From the NCBI GenBank assembly GCA_030141605.1, contig JAQGDQ010000142.1, forward strand, positions 248,001 through 312,000: DNA of 64,000 bases. Reading direction: 5' to 3'. Positions within the stretch are counted from its first letter, which is position 1. Each line of letters starts with the position of its first letter. Positions 23,801 through 34,491 of the stretch are shown one piece after another. A program made the translations under genes and the position numbers. The notes beneath the pieces are model-generated. The model saw nothing but the letters and a program-made list of their open reading frames with translations. It ran no database searches and was not told where the DNA came from. The stretch is from Tubiluchus corallicola (Eukaryota > Priapulida > Priapulimorpha > Priapulimorphida > Tubiluchidae).

Positions 23801-25304
23801 TTGTAACAGTGAGAAAAGTGTAAAATAATTTTAGACGATGAAGTGAAAAACTCGACACTTGGAGAAAAAGGAGACGCGAAGAAACGAAAACATGATGAAT
23901 GTGAAGAAGATTCTAGTGAAAGTGAATTTGATATTGATGCTTACGTATCAGACGAAGATCCGGATTATTGCGTAAGTGATTTTTTTCGGAATAGTTTCAG
24001 AGTTTAAAGCCGTTAAATGATTAAAATGATTAAATTTAACCACGATTAAATTGTACTCTAATTACTTCGTATGTAATGTGAAAAAGAAAAAAACGTTAAA
24101 TCTGTCAACCACTTGTGGACTCGATTTTTCAGGCTTCGGGTTGTCTAGCTACGTATTTTTTAGGTTCCTGGCGCCGACGAGCGCACTATATTAGTGAATT
24201 CTAGTCTGCTTGTATATATGCTTCATACTCATCCTACCCGTGTTATTACATTTATAATAAAAGGTTTCTCTAAAACCATACTAACTAGTTTTGAGTTGGT
24301 GTTCATGGTTGTTACACAAACGCTTTCAGTGTATTTTAACAAATGGCGAAAAACAGCTTTATATATTTCATAGTTAGCAACGGACTTTTGTGTCGAGGCA
24401 TCAAGACGAAAATGTATTGTAAGAATTAAAGTGCCTCCGCTATGCAACCAGGAAGGGTATCTGTTTCCAAACTATTATTCGATGTGCACCTATACGATTA
24501 CTATCGCCAAACACCAATTCGTATGCAAAACTGCTCAATTTGATAAAAAAAAACTCTTCAAGTCTTGTAGTGTATTCTTTTCAAAACAGTTCTTTTTTCT
24601 TCAAACATTTCTCCACGACAAGTGGCAAATTAATTTAGGTAGATTAAGATGCATGTAGTTCTGGCGGCTTTTTGAAAGCTACTGAATTTAATGCGCCAGA
24701 AACAGCGTTTATTATTAATATTATTAATTATTATTATTATGTACGAGAATGTTAGCAGCGCGTATAATTATTAATGAATAATTGGTGTGCTTATCCGTCT
24801 TTTTAAACAGCCTACCGATGACGCGTCTGAGGACAGCTTAGAGTACAAATCAGACAGTAGTTGCAGCGCAGACGAAAATGAAGTTGAAGATCTCGTTGCT
24901 GATAATGTAAGTAGTTTACTCTCAGCCATTCTGCAAAAACCCAAGACTAAATATTTTTGAAAATTTTGAAATTTGAGGTAAATTTTTAGAAATTAACTTG
25001 GAGCTTCGGAATAATTTTAGGCAGAGAAGCTCTCTGAAACAGGTAAAGAGAGATACCGTGTATTTTTTAGGCTGCAATTGATGCTAGCCTTAATGCGACT
25101 GGAAATGAAAATACTTGTGAAGAGCATACCCAGAGTGGTTTAACTGAGACGGGTCCTCCAGAAGAGTCAATAGAATCTGACAACCAGAATCCAGGCGTTT
25201 GTTCAAAGGAGGATCAGCGAGAATCTGAAGAAGGAAAAGATCAAAGCAATGAGCAATCCGAATCTGATCATGGGAACATAAACGAACAGCCAGGCAGTGA
25301 TTAA
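20642..25304 (+). CDS. Seven-exon gene, 347-aa single-pass protein with acidic tail (unknown family)
   Basis: Complete reading frame assembled from exons 20642-20887, 21750-21854, 22851-22958, 23507-23624, 23835-23971, 24811-24906 and 25071-25304. Every junction is GT-AG and every phase fits (five phase-0 introns; the intron between exons 4 and 5 is phase 1). I do not recognise the family. The N-terminal ~95 residues are Lys/Arg-rich. Residues ~96-121 (P-A-A-Y-F-A-I-N-A-V-I-I-V-F-T and on) form one hydrophobic, probably membrane-spanning segment followed at once by basic K122-A-L-R-R. Residues ~154-192 are basic and aromatic (F-W-N-Y-L-P-W-N-Y-F-R). From ~193 to the end the chain is strongly acidic and low-complexity, rich in Asp, Glu and Ser. 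There is no signal peptide, so a tail facing cytosol or nucleus is possible. Three exons end exactly at domain changes. The gene is intact, with no stops or frameshifts. Confidence 0.8.
21172..21468. mobile_element. MITE with TGTTCAGACTAG terminal inverted repeats, copy 1
   Basis: The left end reads TGTTCAGACTTGAGAGCAAA and the right end, on the other strand, TGTTCAGACTAGTGAGTTTT. The interior shares blocks with 51450-51714, such as GTTCAAACTAGA and TTTGCTGGCAGA. About 297 bp, no coding potential. It sits inside intron 1 of the seven-exon gene. Confidence 0.7.
21750..21854 (+). CDS. Exon 2 of the seven-exon gene (aa 83-117)
   Basis: Acceptor TTTTTCTTCCAG, donor ATGG|GTAAGT, phase 0 on both sides. 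Encodes the hydrophobic segment. Confidence 0.75.
22426..22494. repeat. (GAAT)n microsatellite
   Basis: About 17 units of TGAA with one GGAT interruption, inside intron 2. Confidence 0.95.
22851..22958 (+). CDS. Exon 3 of the seven-exon gene (aa 118-153)
   Basis: Acceptor GTGTTTTTAAG, donor AAG|GTAAAA, phase 0. Encodes the end of the hydrophobic segment and a basic juxtamembrane stretch. Confidence 0.72.
23007..23079. repeat. (TCA/TCG)n microsatellite
   Basis: Imperfect trinucleotide run of TCA, TCG and TTA units in intron 3. Confidence 0.85.
23507..23624 (+). CDS. Exon 4 of the seven-exon gene
   Basis: Acceptor TTGATTTTTAG, donor TTCG|GTAAGA, ending one base into a codon. Encodes the aromatic/basic F-W-N-Y-L-P-W-N-Y-F-R region. 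Confidence 0.72.
23835..23971 (+). CDS. Exon 5 of the seven-exon gene
   Basis: Acceptor AAATAATTTTAG; completes the split Asp codon, donor TGC|GTAAGT. Encodes the first acidic block (E-E-D-S-S-E-S-E-F-D). Confidence 0.72.
24811..24906 (+). CDS. Exon 6 of the seven-exon gene
   Basis: Acceptor CTTTTTAAACAG, donor AAT|GTAAGT, phase 0. Encodes a Ser/Asp/Glu-rich block. Confidence 0.72.
25071..25304 (+). CDS. Terminal exon 7 of the seven-exon gene
   Basis: Acceptor GTGTATTTTTTAG; 77 codons then TAA. Polar and acidic (E-S-E-E-G-K-D-Q, ending N-E-Q-P-G-S-D). Its last ~40 nt are the start of a tandemly duplicated 97-bp unit that runs into the 3' UTR. Confidence 0.75.
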   Translation, partial: AAIDASLNATGNENTCEEHTQSGLTETGPPEESIESDNQNPGVCSKEDQRESEEGKDQSNEQSESDHGNINEQPGSD

Positions 25305-25457
25305 GAAAACAAGCGAGCATCCAGAGTTTCAATGTAGTCATCAGGCTGTATGCTTGCAAGCTGATCATGGAAACGTAAACGAACAGCCGGGCAGTGATTA
25401 AAAAAACAAGTGAACATCCAGAGATTGAGTGGAGTCATAAAGCCATATGCTGCAATA
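25264..25457 (+). repeat. 97-bp tandem duplication spanning the stop codon
   Basis: Two copies (25264-25360 and 25361-25457), both containing ACGAACAGCC(A/G)GGCAGTGATTAA. The first copy holds the real stop; the second repeats the coding end and stop within the 3' UTR. They differ at scattered positions. Confidence 0.88.
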
Positions 25458-26520
25458 TCAGTAATGTTTAATGTGAAGCTGGACGGTAAATATTTTTTAA
25501 TTTTGGTCTGGTGAATCACTTGCAATTGTAAAAATGTTAACATGTTAAAGTTTTTTTAGTAACATATACAATTTGTGTTTGGGTGTGTAGGATTATAATA
25601 CCGAGGATTGATTGTTAGTAAATGTACAATAGGTAAATTGTGGGCTGCAAACAAAAATATTGAGTATGACCGACTGTATTGTGTGGTTCGAATGTGTGCT
25701 TATATTATTAATATTTAATGAATGTTATTTCCATTACTAATCATTATAAGATTATATTTTTGTAACGAGCTGTTTGTATATTTTCGATGTTCAGTTGTTA
25801 ATGTTCAAACGGTCTGAGAGTTATGCAGAATGCTGATCACAATAGTCAATAGCCCTAACAGTCCAACTGTCCTGGTCTTGCTGCGAAAAATAACAAAACA
25901 AAGTGAATTCAACACATTAGCTGGAAGAATCAATACCCACTTGTCAACAAGATGATGAAAGCTATTTGAAACATTAAATGTTACAAGCAAAAATCATCGT
26001 AAATGTCACAATCGCGTTTTCTCGGAAAAAGTAATATCTAAAAACGAAAAGGTGCATGAACAATAGTAGAGCTGACTTGCAGCATTAATCATCGCCAGAT
26101 TATCCATCTTTTCGCTTTTTCTCCATCTGTCTACGCTTTCATTAGCAATGCATTTTTAATATTACACTTTTTCCAATATTTCCACTGAAACAATATACAT
26201 TTCCAGTTTAGCGCTTACAGATTGATCGCTAGTATGTAAGTGGTGATTCATAGGCAGGTGGGCGGACAGATAGGTAGGAAAGTAGAGCTATTTAAAACGT
26301 GATTAGGAAACAGCTGACAGAGAGAGACAGAGACGGTGAAAACTACAGAAAAATAAACAGGAAAGCAGGTATGTCGATAGGTGGGTTAGCTTGTTTGTAC
26401 TGGGTAGATAGTAGGCAGGCAGACAAAAAGATAGGCAACAGATAAACAGCCTGGCACATAAGCGCATAAGTAGACAGACAGAAGAAATAAAAAATTATTT
26501 CTGGATGGCCAGGCGGACAT
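25458..26520. other. 3' flank of the seven-exon gene and spacer
   Basis: Probably begins with the 3' UTR. A GACA/GGTA-rich stretch occurs near 26250-26480. No gene supported. Confidence 0.35.
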
Positions 26521-26524
26521 AATG

Positions 26525-26685
26525 CTACCGAAAATCCACTGTCCAAATCTCCACTGCCTAAATGCCTTGTTACCCAAATGCACACTGCCTAGTGTGCATA
26601 ACTATCTACACAAAGTGTCCATAGCCCAAAAGTCCTGCTGTCCAAGTGTCTACTCTCTGTGTGCTACTGTCTAAGTGTCAGCTGT
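26525..26685. repeat. Degenerate word array (CTGTCCAAATGTC-like)
   Basis: Successive words such as CCACTGTCCAAATCTCC, CACTGCCTAAATGCC, TTACCCAAATGCACACTGCC and TGCTGTCCAAGTGTCTAC. It directly abuts the ~90-bp satellite. Confidence 0.65.
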
Positions 26686-26689
26686 GGTT

Positions 26690-28345
26690 GTTTAGCAGAG
26701 TCGACTTTACAGGGTCTATACAAAATGTGATAAGAAAGAATGATGATGTTGCATATCACTTAACAAGATTTTTAATAACAATGCACTATTTTGCTTACTG
26801 CATTAACACAAACTCTGACGCACTGAAGCTAAAAATGATATTTTTACATATCACCGAGATTTCCATTAATGATGCACAATTACAGGTGCTGGGTTAGCAC
26901 AATCGCTGATGCACTGATGACAGAAATGATGATGGGGCGCATTACTTAATGAGATTTCCAACAATGACACAATTTTGCCTGCTGAATCGACCCTAGTGCA
27001 CTGCTCGTAAAGATGATGATTTCAAGAAGATTTCTAATAACGCATTATATTAACACAAACACTGATGCTTTGGTGATAAGAAATGATGATTTAGCACAAA
27101 TTTCCTAAATGATGCATGCTAGATTAATGAAAACCACTATTTCACTGACAAGAATGGTGATCTTGCACATTACTGAGATTTCCTAAAACGGTGCACAATT
27201 TTACATGCTGCATTAACATAAACAGCGATGTACTGTGATGAGAATAATGATCTTGTACATCATTGAGATTTCCAATAACAGTGCATAATTTTCCATGCTG
27301 TATTAACATAAACACTGATGCACTATTATAAGAACGATGATCTTTCGCGTTGCTGAGACTTCCTATAATGGTGCACAATTTTGCATACTGCACTAACACA
27401 AACACTGTTGCACTGATGATAAGAATGATGATCTCGCACATCATTGATATTTCCAATAATGATGCACAATTTTGAATGATGCTCTAACACAAACACTGAT
27501 GCACCGATGATAAGAATGATGATTCTGTACGTCACTCAAATTTCCAGTAATGGCGCATAATTTTGCATGCTGCAGTAATACGAACAGTAATGTACTTACG
27601 ATTAGAATGATGATCTTGCACATCACTGAGATTTCCAATAACAATGCGCAATTTTGCATGCTGCACTAACACTAACACTGATGCATTGATAAGAATGAGG
27701 ATTTTGCGCAAATTTCCAATAACGATGCATACTGGATCAACAAAAACAACTAATGCACTGATAAGAACTATGATCTTCACATCAATGAGCGTTCCAATAA
27801 CGATGCCCAATTTTGTACGCTCCACTAACGCAAACACTGATGCACTTATGATAAGAATGACACTTTTGGACATCACAGCGATTTTCAATTCGCTGCGCAA
27901 TTTTGCATGCTGCACTAACACACACACACACACACACACTAATGCACTTATGATACGAATGACACTTTTGGACATCACAGAGATTTCCAATTCGATGCGC
28001 AATTTTGCATGCTGCATTAACATTGCATTGATGATAATAATGATGATTTGCACAAATTTCCAATAACGATGCATACTGGATCAACAAAAACAACTAATGC
28101 ACTGATAAGAACTATGATCTTGCACATCAATGAGCGTTCCAATAACGATGCCCAATTTTGTATGCTCCACTAACGCAAACACTGATGATAAGAATGATGA
28201 TCTTGCATATCACTGAGATTTCTTATAACGAGACGCAATTTTGCATGTCGTACTATCACAAACATAGATACGCTAATAGGAATGATGATTTTGCGCAAAT
28301 TTCCAATAACAATGCACAATTTAGCATGCTGGGTTATCGGTCATT
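26690..28345 (+). repeat. Satellite array, ~90-bp unit, about 17 copies
   Basis: Units start GAGATTTCCAATAACGATGC, continue ACAATTTTGCATGCTGCA and CTAACACAAACACTGATGCA, and end ATAAGAATGATGATCTTGCA. Typical spacing is 90-91 bp with shorter deleted units. A two-unit block carrying an ACTGGATCAACAAAAAC variant appears twice (about 27711-27850 and 28055-28190), which suggests higher-order duplication. One unit contains a short (CA)n. The long frames on both strands here (up to 180 codons) are by-products of the repeat. Confidence 0.92.
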
Positions 28346-30943
28346 CAAGTATGACACAAGTATGACGTACACATGAAACATCATTCATCATAATTATTCG
28401 ATGCACATTAATTTGATGACCTTCTTGCACGTTAATCACTGAAAATATAAAAAGGTGCAAACCGTTAACTGTTGAAATTTGCGATAAATGCGTATACAAA
28501 TTTACCAGTTTATAAGCACAAATACTGATGCATGGTTGGTGAGGATGATCGTTTGCAATTAATCACCCGCAATTTTGAAAATATTCTTGTGTGCATTGGC
28601 CTGTATGTACTCGATAGTGCTTCAAACTTAATGATAATTATCATTTTTGTGTCGAAAGGTATCGACTCTCAAGCTTTGCTGAAACACTAGCAGTTTTTTC
28701 GGTCATCTTCAATAAGTTGCCCTACTGAGATGCGAATTATGTATCATATTTAGTGATTGTTTCTAATAATTTCCTCTAACACTGGCAACGCTTACATGAG
28801 GTTACCAAAGCACGCACCACACATCATCGTGAAAGATGTAATAAAAAATGTAACTAAGAACAAGTGGCAATGAAAAAAGGCAGCTCGTCACACTTGCAAA
28901 CAATAAATTTGTAAAACTGCACTTGACGTCGTTTGCACTTGATATTTAGTTCAAAGAACTATAGTGTATACCAGCCGATGCCAATAAAATGAGTACATTT
29001 CACAATTCACAACGAAAAATAAATGTCAATTCATGATTCTGTGGCAGTATTTTACTAAATTACTAAACAGAAGCACACAGGTTACCATGGAGACGTTTTG
29101 TCGGTGTCACTAAGTTACCATTGTTGCGTAACTGCTTCCGAATGACATCATTTCTTTCGCGCACGTATTTTTTAACAAATTAAGATCTAGCTTCATTAAC
29201 GATTTGTGGAGGCGGGCGTATTTGTTCCTAAACCGCTGATTAAATTGACTTTTGAATCTCTACTGTCGCTAACATACAACTACAGTTTGGTATATTTATG
29301 TATATTTATATTTGCTAGAGATGCCAAAACACTCTTTCTTAATGCAATTTTAATCAAATGTCAAAACGGCAAAGGAACCCCAATCATACTTCATCCCACC
29401 AAGTTGAAGAATCAAATATTTCAGAAATAAGATGATTTAGCTGAAATAAACTGGTTGCACACACTTGACCATTTTTTTGCTGACCACACTACCATTACCA
29501 ATTCCGCTTTTAATAACACGTTATGCAAACCATGTACTACAAAATTATAAACATAATATTATTACAGTTAGTCAGTCAGTCAGGCTTGCACTAAGCTCTT
29601 TCAGTCGGGCGTGTCTTTAAACATTTTGTGGACCAATCTAGCATTATTTTTAATATCTTCTACATCTTGGGACGCATTGAAAAACACGAACTGCTCATTA
29701 GGAGACACAATGAAAGTTGGGACAAAAATCAGAAAGAATACAAAAACCTTCCTCTCTCATATCAGCGTACAGTGAGCATACAGTTTGTTCAAACAACAAT
29801 TTTTACATACTCGTTCTACAGGTATTTATTTTTCGGTTTATGATATCTACCGATTTCAATTGCTAATTTATGAGCTCTAATACGAACGAACATCTTTTGG
29901 AATACCAATCAACAAGTAATTTTCCGTCTTATAAGAATTTTTAAAGAAATTATAGGTTCTAAGTTTACTGCTATTTTCATTCGGTGTAGCCTGATTCATT
30001 TCTTGCTGCCAGTACTGTTTGTATCGAGATTCAAGTTTATCATTGATGACTTTGGTAAATAAAATAGAATACAGTTTACACGGTGGTCCGAAAAGCCAAG
30101 AACTCGGGATATAATGTATTTAATAACGCTTTTGTAAATTATCAGTATAATATCATAATATTGTGCATTCATGCAGGTACCAAGGCTTGTATTAAGGCAT
30201 CATGAAGTCTAATGGAATTACTGATTGACACCTCGATTATCTAATACAAAGTATTGGCGCATTATCTTGGACAATTTTCCTCTTTTCACCACTCCTTTCT
30301 ATATACTTTTATGTTCTAGCTATTAGTAATTTAAATCAATTTTAGTCTTCCCATATTGGCATCTTTCACTAATGAATGCGAGAGGTTTCCTTCATGAAGG
30401 CATGCTAAGTAGCCAAGGAAGGCTTGGAGTATAAAAAACCGCAGTAAACAGATTTTCAAAGTTGAGCAAACGTAGAAAGGAAAGCATATGCAACACGCCA
30501 CCACGTGACAGGGTGGCCTATTACACTCGTAAGGCAATATCTGTGACCTCTAGAATTCTCGTAATATAGCTGTTTAAAGAATGTGTACGAATCTAGTCAC
30601 GGAATGACGCCGTGTAAATGATAATTGGTCACTGCCATAGTGTGATGATGAATAACATATGGCAGGTATTTTTTTAGAACTAAACAAATAAGAACGTTTG
30701 TTAAGGAACTTCCATTACAATCGTAAGATAATTTGATTGGAAAAAAATCACAAGCAGAAGTATCACGTCTCTTATTAAGAAAAGTATAAGACTAAAATTG
30801 TAATTACGCCATCTTTCAAGAAAAGCACAAAACAAAAATTGCAACTGTGCCATCTTTTTAATTTTCCAAATTAAGATCTTCTCTCCCAAAGCTAAGACCA
30901 TAGTCCCCATACTATCATTTCACACTCGTAAACATTCACTATA
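28346..30943. other. Intergenic stretch, no gene recognised
   Basis: Short frames only. 28500-28590 may hold a very decayed satellite unit. Nothing else supported. Confidence 0.4.
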
Positions 30944-30959
30944 CCCTAACCCTAACCCT
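30944..30959. repeat. Short interstitial telomere-like (CCCTAA)n
   Basis: CCCTAACCCTAACCCT, about 2.5 units of the animal telomere repeat. This is too short to indicate a chromosome end or fusion. A 13-nt version occurs near 59131. Confidence 0.6.
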
Positions 30960-31179
30960 TCAACACTCATCCATTTCTATTTTTTTGTAGGGCCACGCAT
31001 GCCACAGTCATGAGCGTGGGTGTATTCATAATTTGCTAATTGGTTTGACAATGTGACCTTTTTAACAGAAAAATTAATGCTGGTTCGCGCCTGTTAACAC
31101 CGTCACGTCTGTTTGACTTTTTGATGGAAAAATGAAATAAAAATAGGAGCAACCTGGTTTTTTCCGCACCAAAATTTAA

Positions 31180-31405
31180 AAGTTTTTTTTCATGTCCTAT
31201 GCCCACCCATCGACAAAGTTTCGTGGAATCGGTTCAGTAAGTAAATTTTGCCAAAGTCTGCTAACCAACAGGCACATAGAAAAACAAATAAACAAACAAA
31301 CAAAGACAGACAGATGGACGGACGGACAGACAGACAGACAGACGAACAAACAAACAAACAAATAAACAAACAAGCAAATGCCGATGAAAACATAACTCGT
31401 TAGGT
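31180..31405 (+). repeat. Interspersed repeat with (CAAA)/(CAGA)n and ACATAACTC end, copy 1
   Basis: Contains GACAAAGTTTCGTGGAATCGG, a variable AACAAACA/GACAGACA microsatellite, then GATGAAAACATAACTCGTTAGG. The same order (conserved block, CAAA microsatellite, GAAnCATAACTTCCTTGGC end) is found at 58930-59100 and, partly, at 60530-60590, so this is one dispersed family. Confidence 0.6.
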
Positions 31406-31699
31406 GATGTAAAAAAAACTAGAAATATCTTTATAGTTCCTAAAATTTATAACCAACGTTTATAGAATTTTAACTAGTTATTTATTCATACATTTTTTAT
31501 ATAATTATTTGCTGTAAAAGCTATTTTAACTAATACAAAATTGTGCACTAATAACTATTTCTAATTTCTAAATACTAATAACAATTTCAATTTCGTTTCA
31601 CCTTTGGCACGCCTTATAACTTTGTTACTAGCCCAACTGGCTTCAGAAACCAGAAGCTTCAACAACTGACTGACCAAACATCGTAAACGTTACTAATCA

Positions 31700-32074
31700 C
31701 TACAAAATTATACAGGCAATACTGCTCATTATTAATCCACCTTTACCCCTCTGTCTGGTATGATTTTTAGCCGGGAAGCAACCAAACCTTTTCACAATAT
31801 CAACTTCTTCGACAGGTGAGGCATTTTTCGCATTTGAATTAGAAGTGTTAATTTTGGCTGAATTCTGTGTGATTGTTTCTTGAGTACTAGTGCCCGGCGA
31901 GTGATTGCCGTATTCACCACCAGATGGCTTCTCGACTATGCGGCTGTCTGATTTGCAAGACGTATTACTGTGTGTATGGAATACGTGAGGTGATAAGCGG
32001 CACCCCGTGGTGCTTGATCGACGTAAAATGACGGAGTCACCCTCCACAACCATTGTGTCCATTGGCAACGGCGA
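31700..32074 (-). CDS. Terminal exon ending in a CaaX prenylation box (C-I-I-L)
   Basis: A 124-codon frame on the - strand preceded by a strong acceptor (TTTATTTTTTCAG|TCG at 32074, phase 0) and ending at a TAG at 31700. The sequence is polar and Ser/Thr/Asn-rich, a typical disordered tail (S-P-H-V-F-H-T-H, N-H-S-P-G-T-S-T-Q). It ends M-S-S-I-A-C-I-I-L. A final Cys-aliphatic-aliphatic-Leu is the consensus for geranylgeranylation, so the product should be membrane-attached. No other exon between here and 35.9 kb was found on this strand. The nearest candidate partner is the guanylyl cyclase gene upstream, whose last exon has a possible phase-0 donor at 35987/35988. It could equally be the end of an unrelated gene. 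Confidence 0.5.
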   Translation of the reverse strand, partial: SPLPMDTMVVEGDSVILRRSSTTGCRLSPHVFHTHSNTSCKSDSRIVEKPSGGEYGNHSPGTSTQETITQNSAKINTSNSNAKNASPVEEVDIVKRFGCFPAKNHTRQRGKGGLIMSSIACIIL

Positions 32075-32184
32075 CTGAAAAAATAAATACGATTACAATG
32101 TTGACTTTTGGTTAAAGGCCGCCGTCAGACATTAGCTACTAATACCTGTTTAAAACTTTACAAAGAGTTTAAGCTAAAACACGA

Positions 32185-32515
32185 CATAATCAGTGCCGGA
32201 TTATGAACTTCTGGGGCTCCTAGGCTAATGAAATTTTGGGGCTCCTTCAGACGGAGCCACCCTCTAATTCGCCTTCACCCGTCTTGAATATTTTTTATTC
32301 GTGACTTTTTGCATATTGACATTTACGTAGCTTAAAGTAAACTTATTACAAATTCTTTAAATAAACTGGAATAGCTATCTTTTGTTTATCAGTAAAACAT
32401 TCTTCAAGAAATACGACTATTTTACTATTTATTGCAAACAAAATTAACACATGATTTTTCTACCAAATATTACCAAAGCTTAGGGCCCCTAGGCTGCAGC
32501 CTATTCTAGCATATA
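32185..32515. mobile_element. Possible non-autonomous DNA transposon relic
   Basis: CAGTGCCGGATTATGAACTT..GGGGCTCCTAGGCT on the left and GCTTAGGGCCCCTAGGCTGC on the right of an AT-rich interior. This combination of 'GTGCCGG' and 'GGGCCCCTAGGCTGCAGCC' resembles ends of widespread MITE-like elements. TIRs and target duplication are not clear. Confidence 0.3.
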
Positions 32516-33821
32516 GTGTATCAACCTATACAACTCTGATTTTCCTTTTGCTCAGATTATCAACAAATTACCCTTTACCCACGATGCATCGCATCATAAT
32601 CACACAAAGCTGCCATTCTTCACTGTCGTTTACTTGCGAAATCTAATATACTACACAGATCTTGTTAAACTACACCCTTGGATAATTTCTCTTTTATCTG
32701 TTTTGGTTTATATGATTGTAGGGCCCACATATATATAACCTTGAGTGACCGCCTGGGTTTAAAACTCGTTCTTGGTGATTTCAATCGCCGTACTGATCCT
32801 GGCTGTTTACTTCGCAGGCGGAGAATGTATGTACATTTGAAGCTGGTAAGACAGCGTTACCAGTTGAGTGGCTGCTCTTGGCAGGAGATTTCCATGATAA
32901 TGAGTCAGGTTTCAGTTACACCACAAACATCTCGTTGAGTAGACCCTGCCTTTCAGTGCTGGATTCCGTCTTGCAGTGTATAACAAAAAGACCGAAAAAA
33001 ATCCGAACCAAATCCTAGAGCAGGATCATTTTCATCATATACTGTGCCTAGTCCAGTGTGGTTTACTCGTGTGAGAAACTCCAAATTATTACAAACATGA
33101 GTCACAGATTAATACGGACGGTGTTCGAAACTAATTACTACTTAACCATGTCTGGCCCAGTGCAGTTTACACTATGCGAGTGACTGAAGATTTTGCCCTA
33201 ATTTTCGAATGTTGGCTCGTCTCTCGAGCTCTAGAGCGATTCCAGTTTTTTAACCATACCATTGGCTTGAGCATTTACCACCTGCAGACGTTTAGCACGC
33301 ACTATAATTTTCAACTTTGTCGAAAACTCGATGTCTAACATAAATCACGAGCAAAGAAATCAGGCTACAGTTCCTTTTAGAATCCATTGCTTGCGGATTA
33401 GAAAAACTTTTCGTGGATACTGCCATACGTACATGTAAAAGTGTGTGATTATTTTTTCATTTATCTTATGCTTCATATATTTGTGTCCGTTAATTGCTCT
33501 AGAAGTAAATTACATTTTCATCTATAATAAATGGCTGGCGATGTTGTTCACTAAAGAAAGCTTCAAAAATCCACAAACTTAAGTGAATTCGCCAACATTC
33601 AAAAACAACTTTAACATTTGCAAGGGTCAGACAGGATTTCTAAGCGAAGAGCAAATAAATTGTGGTGTATTATTAAAATTCACAATTTCATAAGTCACCA
33701 TCATGTCATCATGTAGACAAATTTGAAAATATGTAATATAGTATTTTAATCTTTTTATTCTCATAATTTTTAACTTACACTAATTGGCACAGTTGCTCAC
33801 ATCAGTCTGTCACTGACTGGT
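32516..33821. other. Intergenic stretch
   Basis: No gene supported. A block at 32722-32845 with acceptor- and donor-like ends is discussed under rejected items. Confidence 0.35.
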
Positions 33822-33891
33822 TATACACTGATTTTATGTATGATGTAATTTGTTTTACTCTGTACTAGTGTATAATTTTGCAATAAAGATT

Positions 33892-33922
<31 letters not shown>

Positions 33923-34040
33923 ATATATATGCATGTATGTATATGTCTGTATATACACTGATTTTATGTATGATGTAATTTGTTTTACTCTGTACTAGTG
34001 TATAATTTTTGCAATAAAGATTTATATATATATATATATA
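33822..34040 (+). repeat. 130-bp tandem duplication with (TA)n
   Basis: TATACACTGATTTTATGTAT through TTTGCAATAAAGATTTA plus (TA)n occurs at 33822-33911 and again at 33952-34040, almost identical. Each copy carries an AATAAA signal before the (TA)n, so the unit could be the duplicated 3' end of a transcribed element. Confidence 0.88.
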
Positions 34041-34420
34041 TCTTCACCGACTCTTCTTTTCAGGTGTCCACACCATCGCAATCTTGCGAGGCTTCCACTA
34101 CTTTTACTGTTCCTCTGATATTATTATTTCTAATTTTATCTCTTCTTGTTATTCCCACCATTCATCTCAACATCGTCATCTCCACCACACCAATTTTCTT
34201 CTCTTCGGTCTTCTTTATAGAAGCTGCTTGCAGCCCATAGATTAGAGCGGGTCTGACCACTTCTTTGTGGACTTTCCCTTTAAGTCTCACCGACTCATTC
34301 ATAGAAGGTTTTGGCACAGTTTTTACAGGCGGATGCCCTTCCTGACCCTAACCCTCCCTATTTATCCGGGCTTGGGACCGGCACTGAGTTGGGCTGGCTT
34401 GCCCCCCCCCAGTGGCTAGG

Positions 34421-34423
<3 letters not shown>
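34041..34423 (-). mobile_element. RTE-like LINE fragment (end of ORF2) plus 3' region
   Basis: Read on the - strand, 34110-34300 encodes V-R-L-K-G-K-V-H-K-E-V-V-R-P-A-L-I-Y-G followed by E-E-K-K-I-G-V-V-E-M-T-M-L-R. That is the region after the RT palm in non-LTR elements (VRPxLxYG and EMxMLRW motifs). The flanking GGATGCCCTTCCTGAC..TTTATCCGGGCTTGGGACCGG segment is a repeat I know from many animal genomes next to such LINEs. It is 5'-truncated and no longer coding. Confidence 0.65.
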
Positions 34424-34486
<63 letters not shown>

Positions 34487-34491
34487 ATATA
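34424..34491. repeat. (TA)n/(TG)n microsatellite
   Basis: About 25 TA units followed by (TG)n. It abuts the LINE fragment. Confidence 0.95.

Noticed and set aside
27532-28074. Frames of 140 and 180 codons on both strands at 27.5-28.1 kb
   Set aside because: They follow the ~90-bp satellite period and encode repeating peptides on both strands; an artefact of the repeat.
30944-30959. Telomere repeat as a sign of a chromosome end or fusion
   Set aside because: Only about 2.5 CCCTAA units, without a longer degenerate tract.
32722-32845. Exon-like block with acceptor GATTGTAG and donor CTG|GTAAGA encoding L-V-L-G-D-F-N-R-R
   Set aside because: G-D-F-N recalls LINE endonucleases, but no other endonuclease motif is nearby and the peptide is short; most likely chance.
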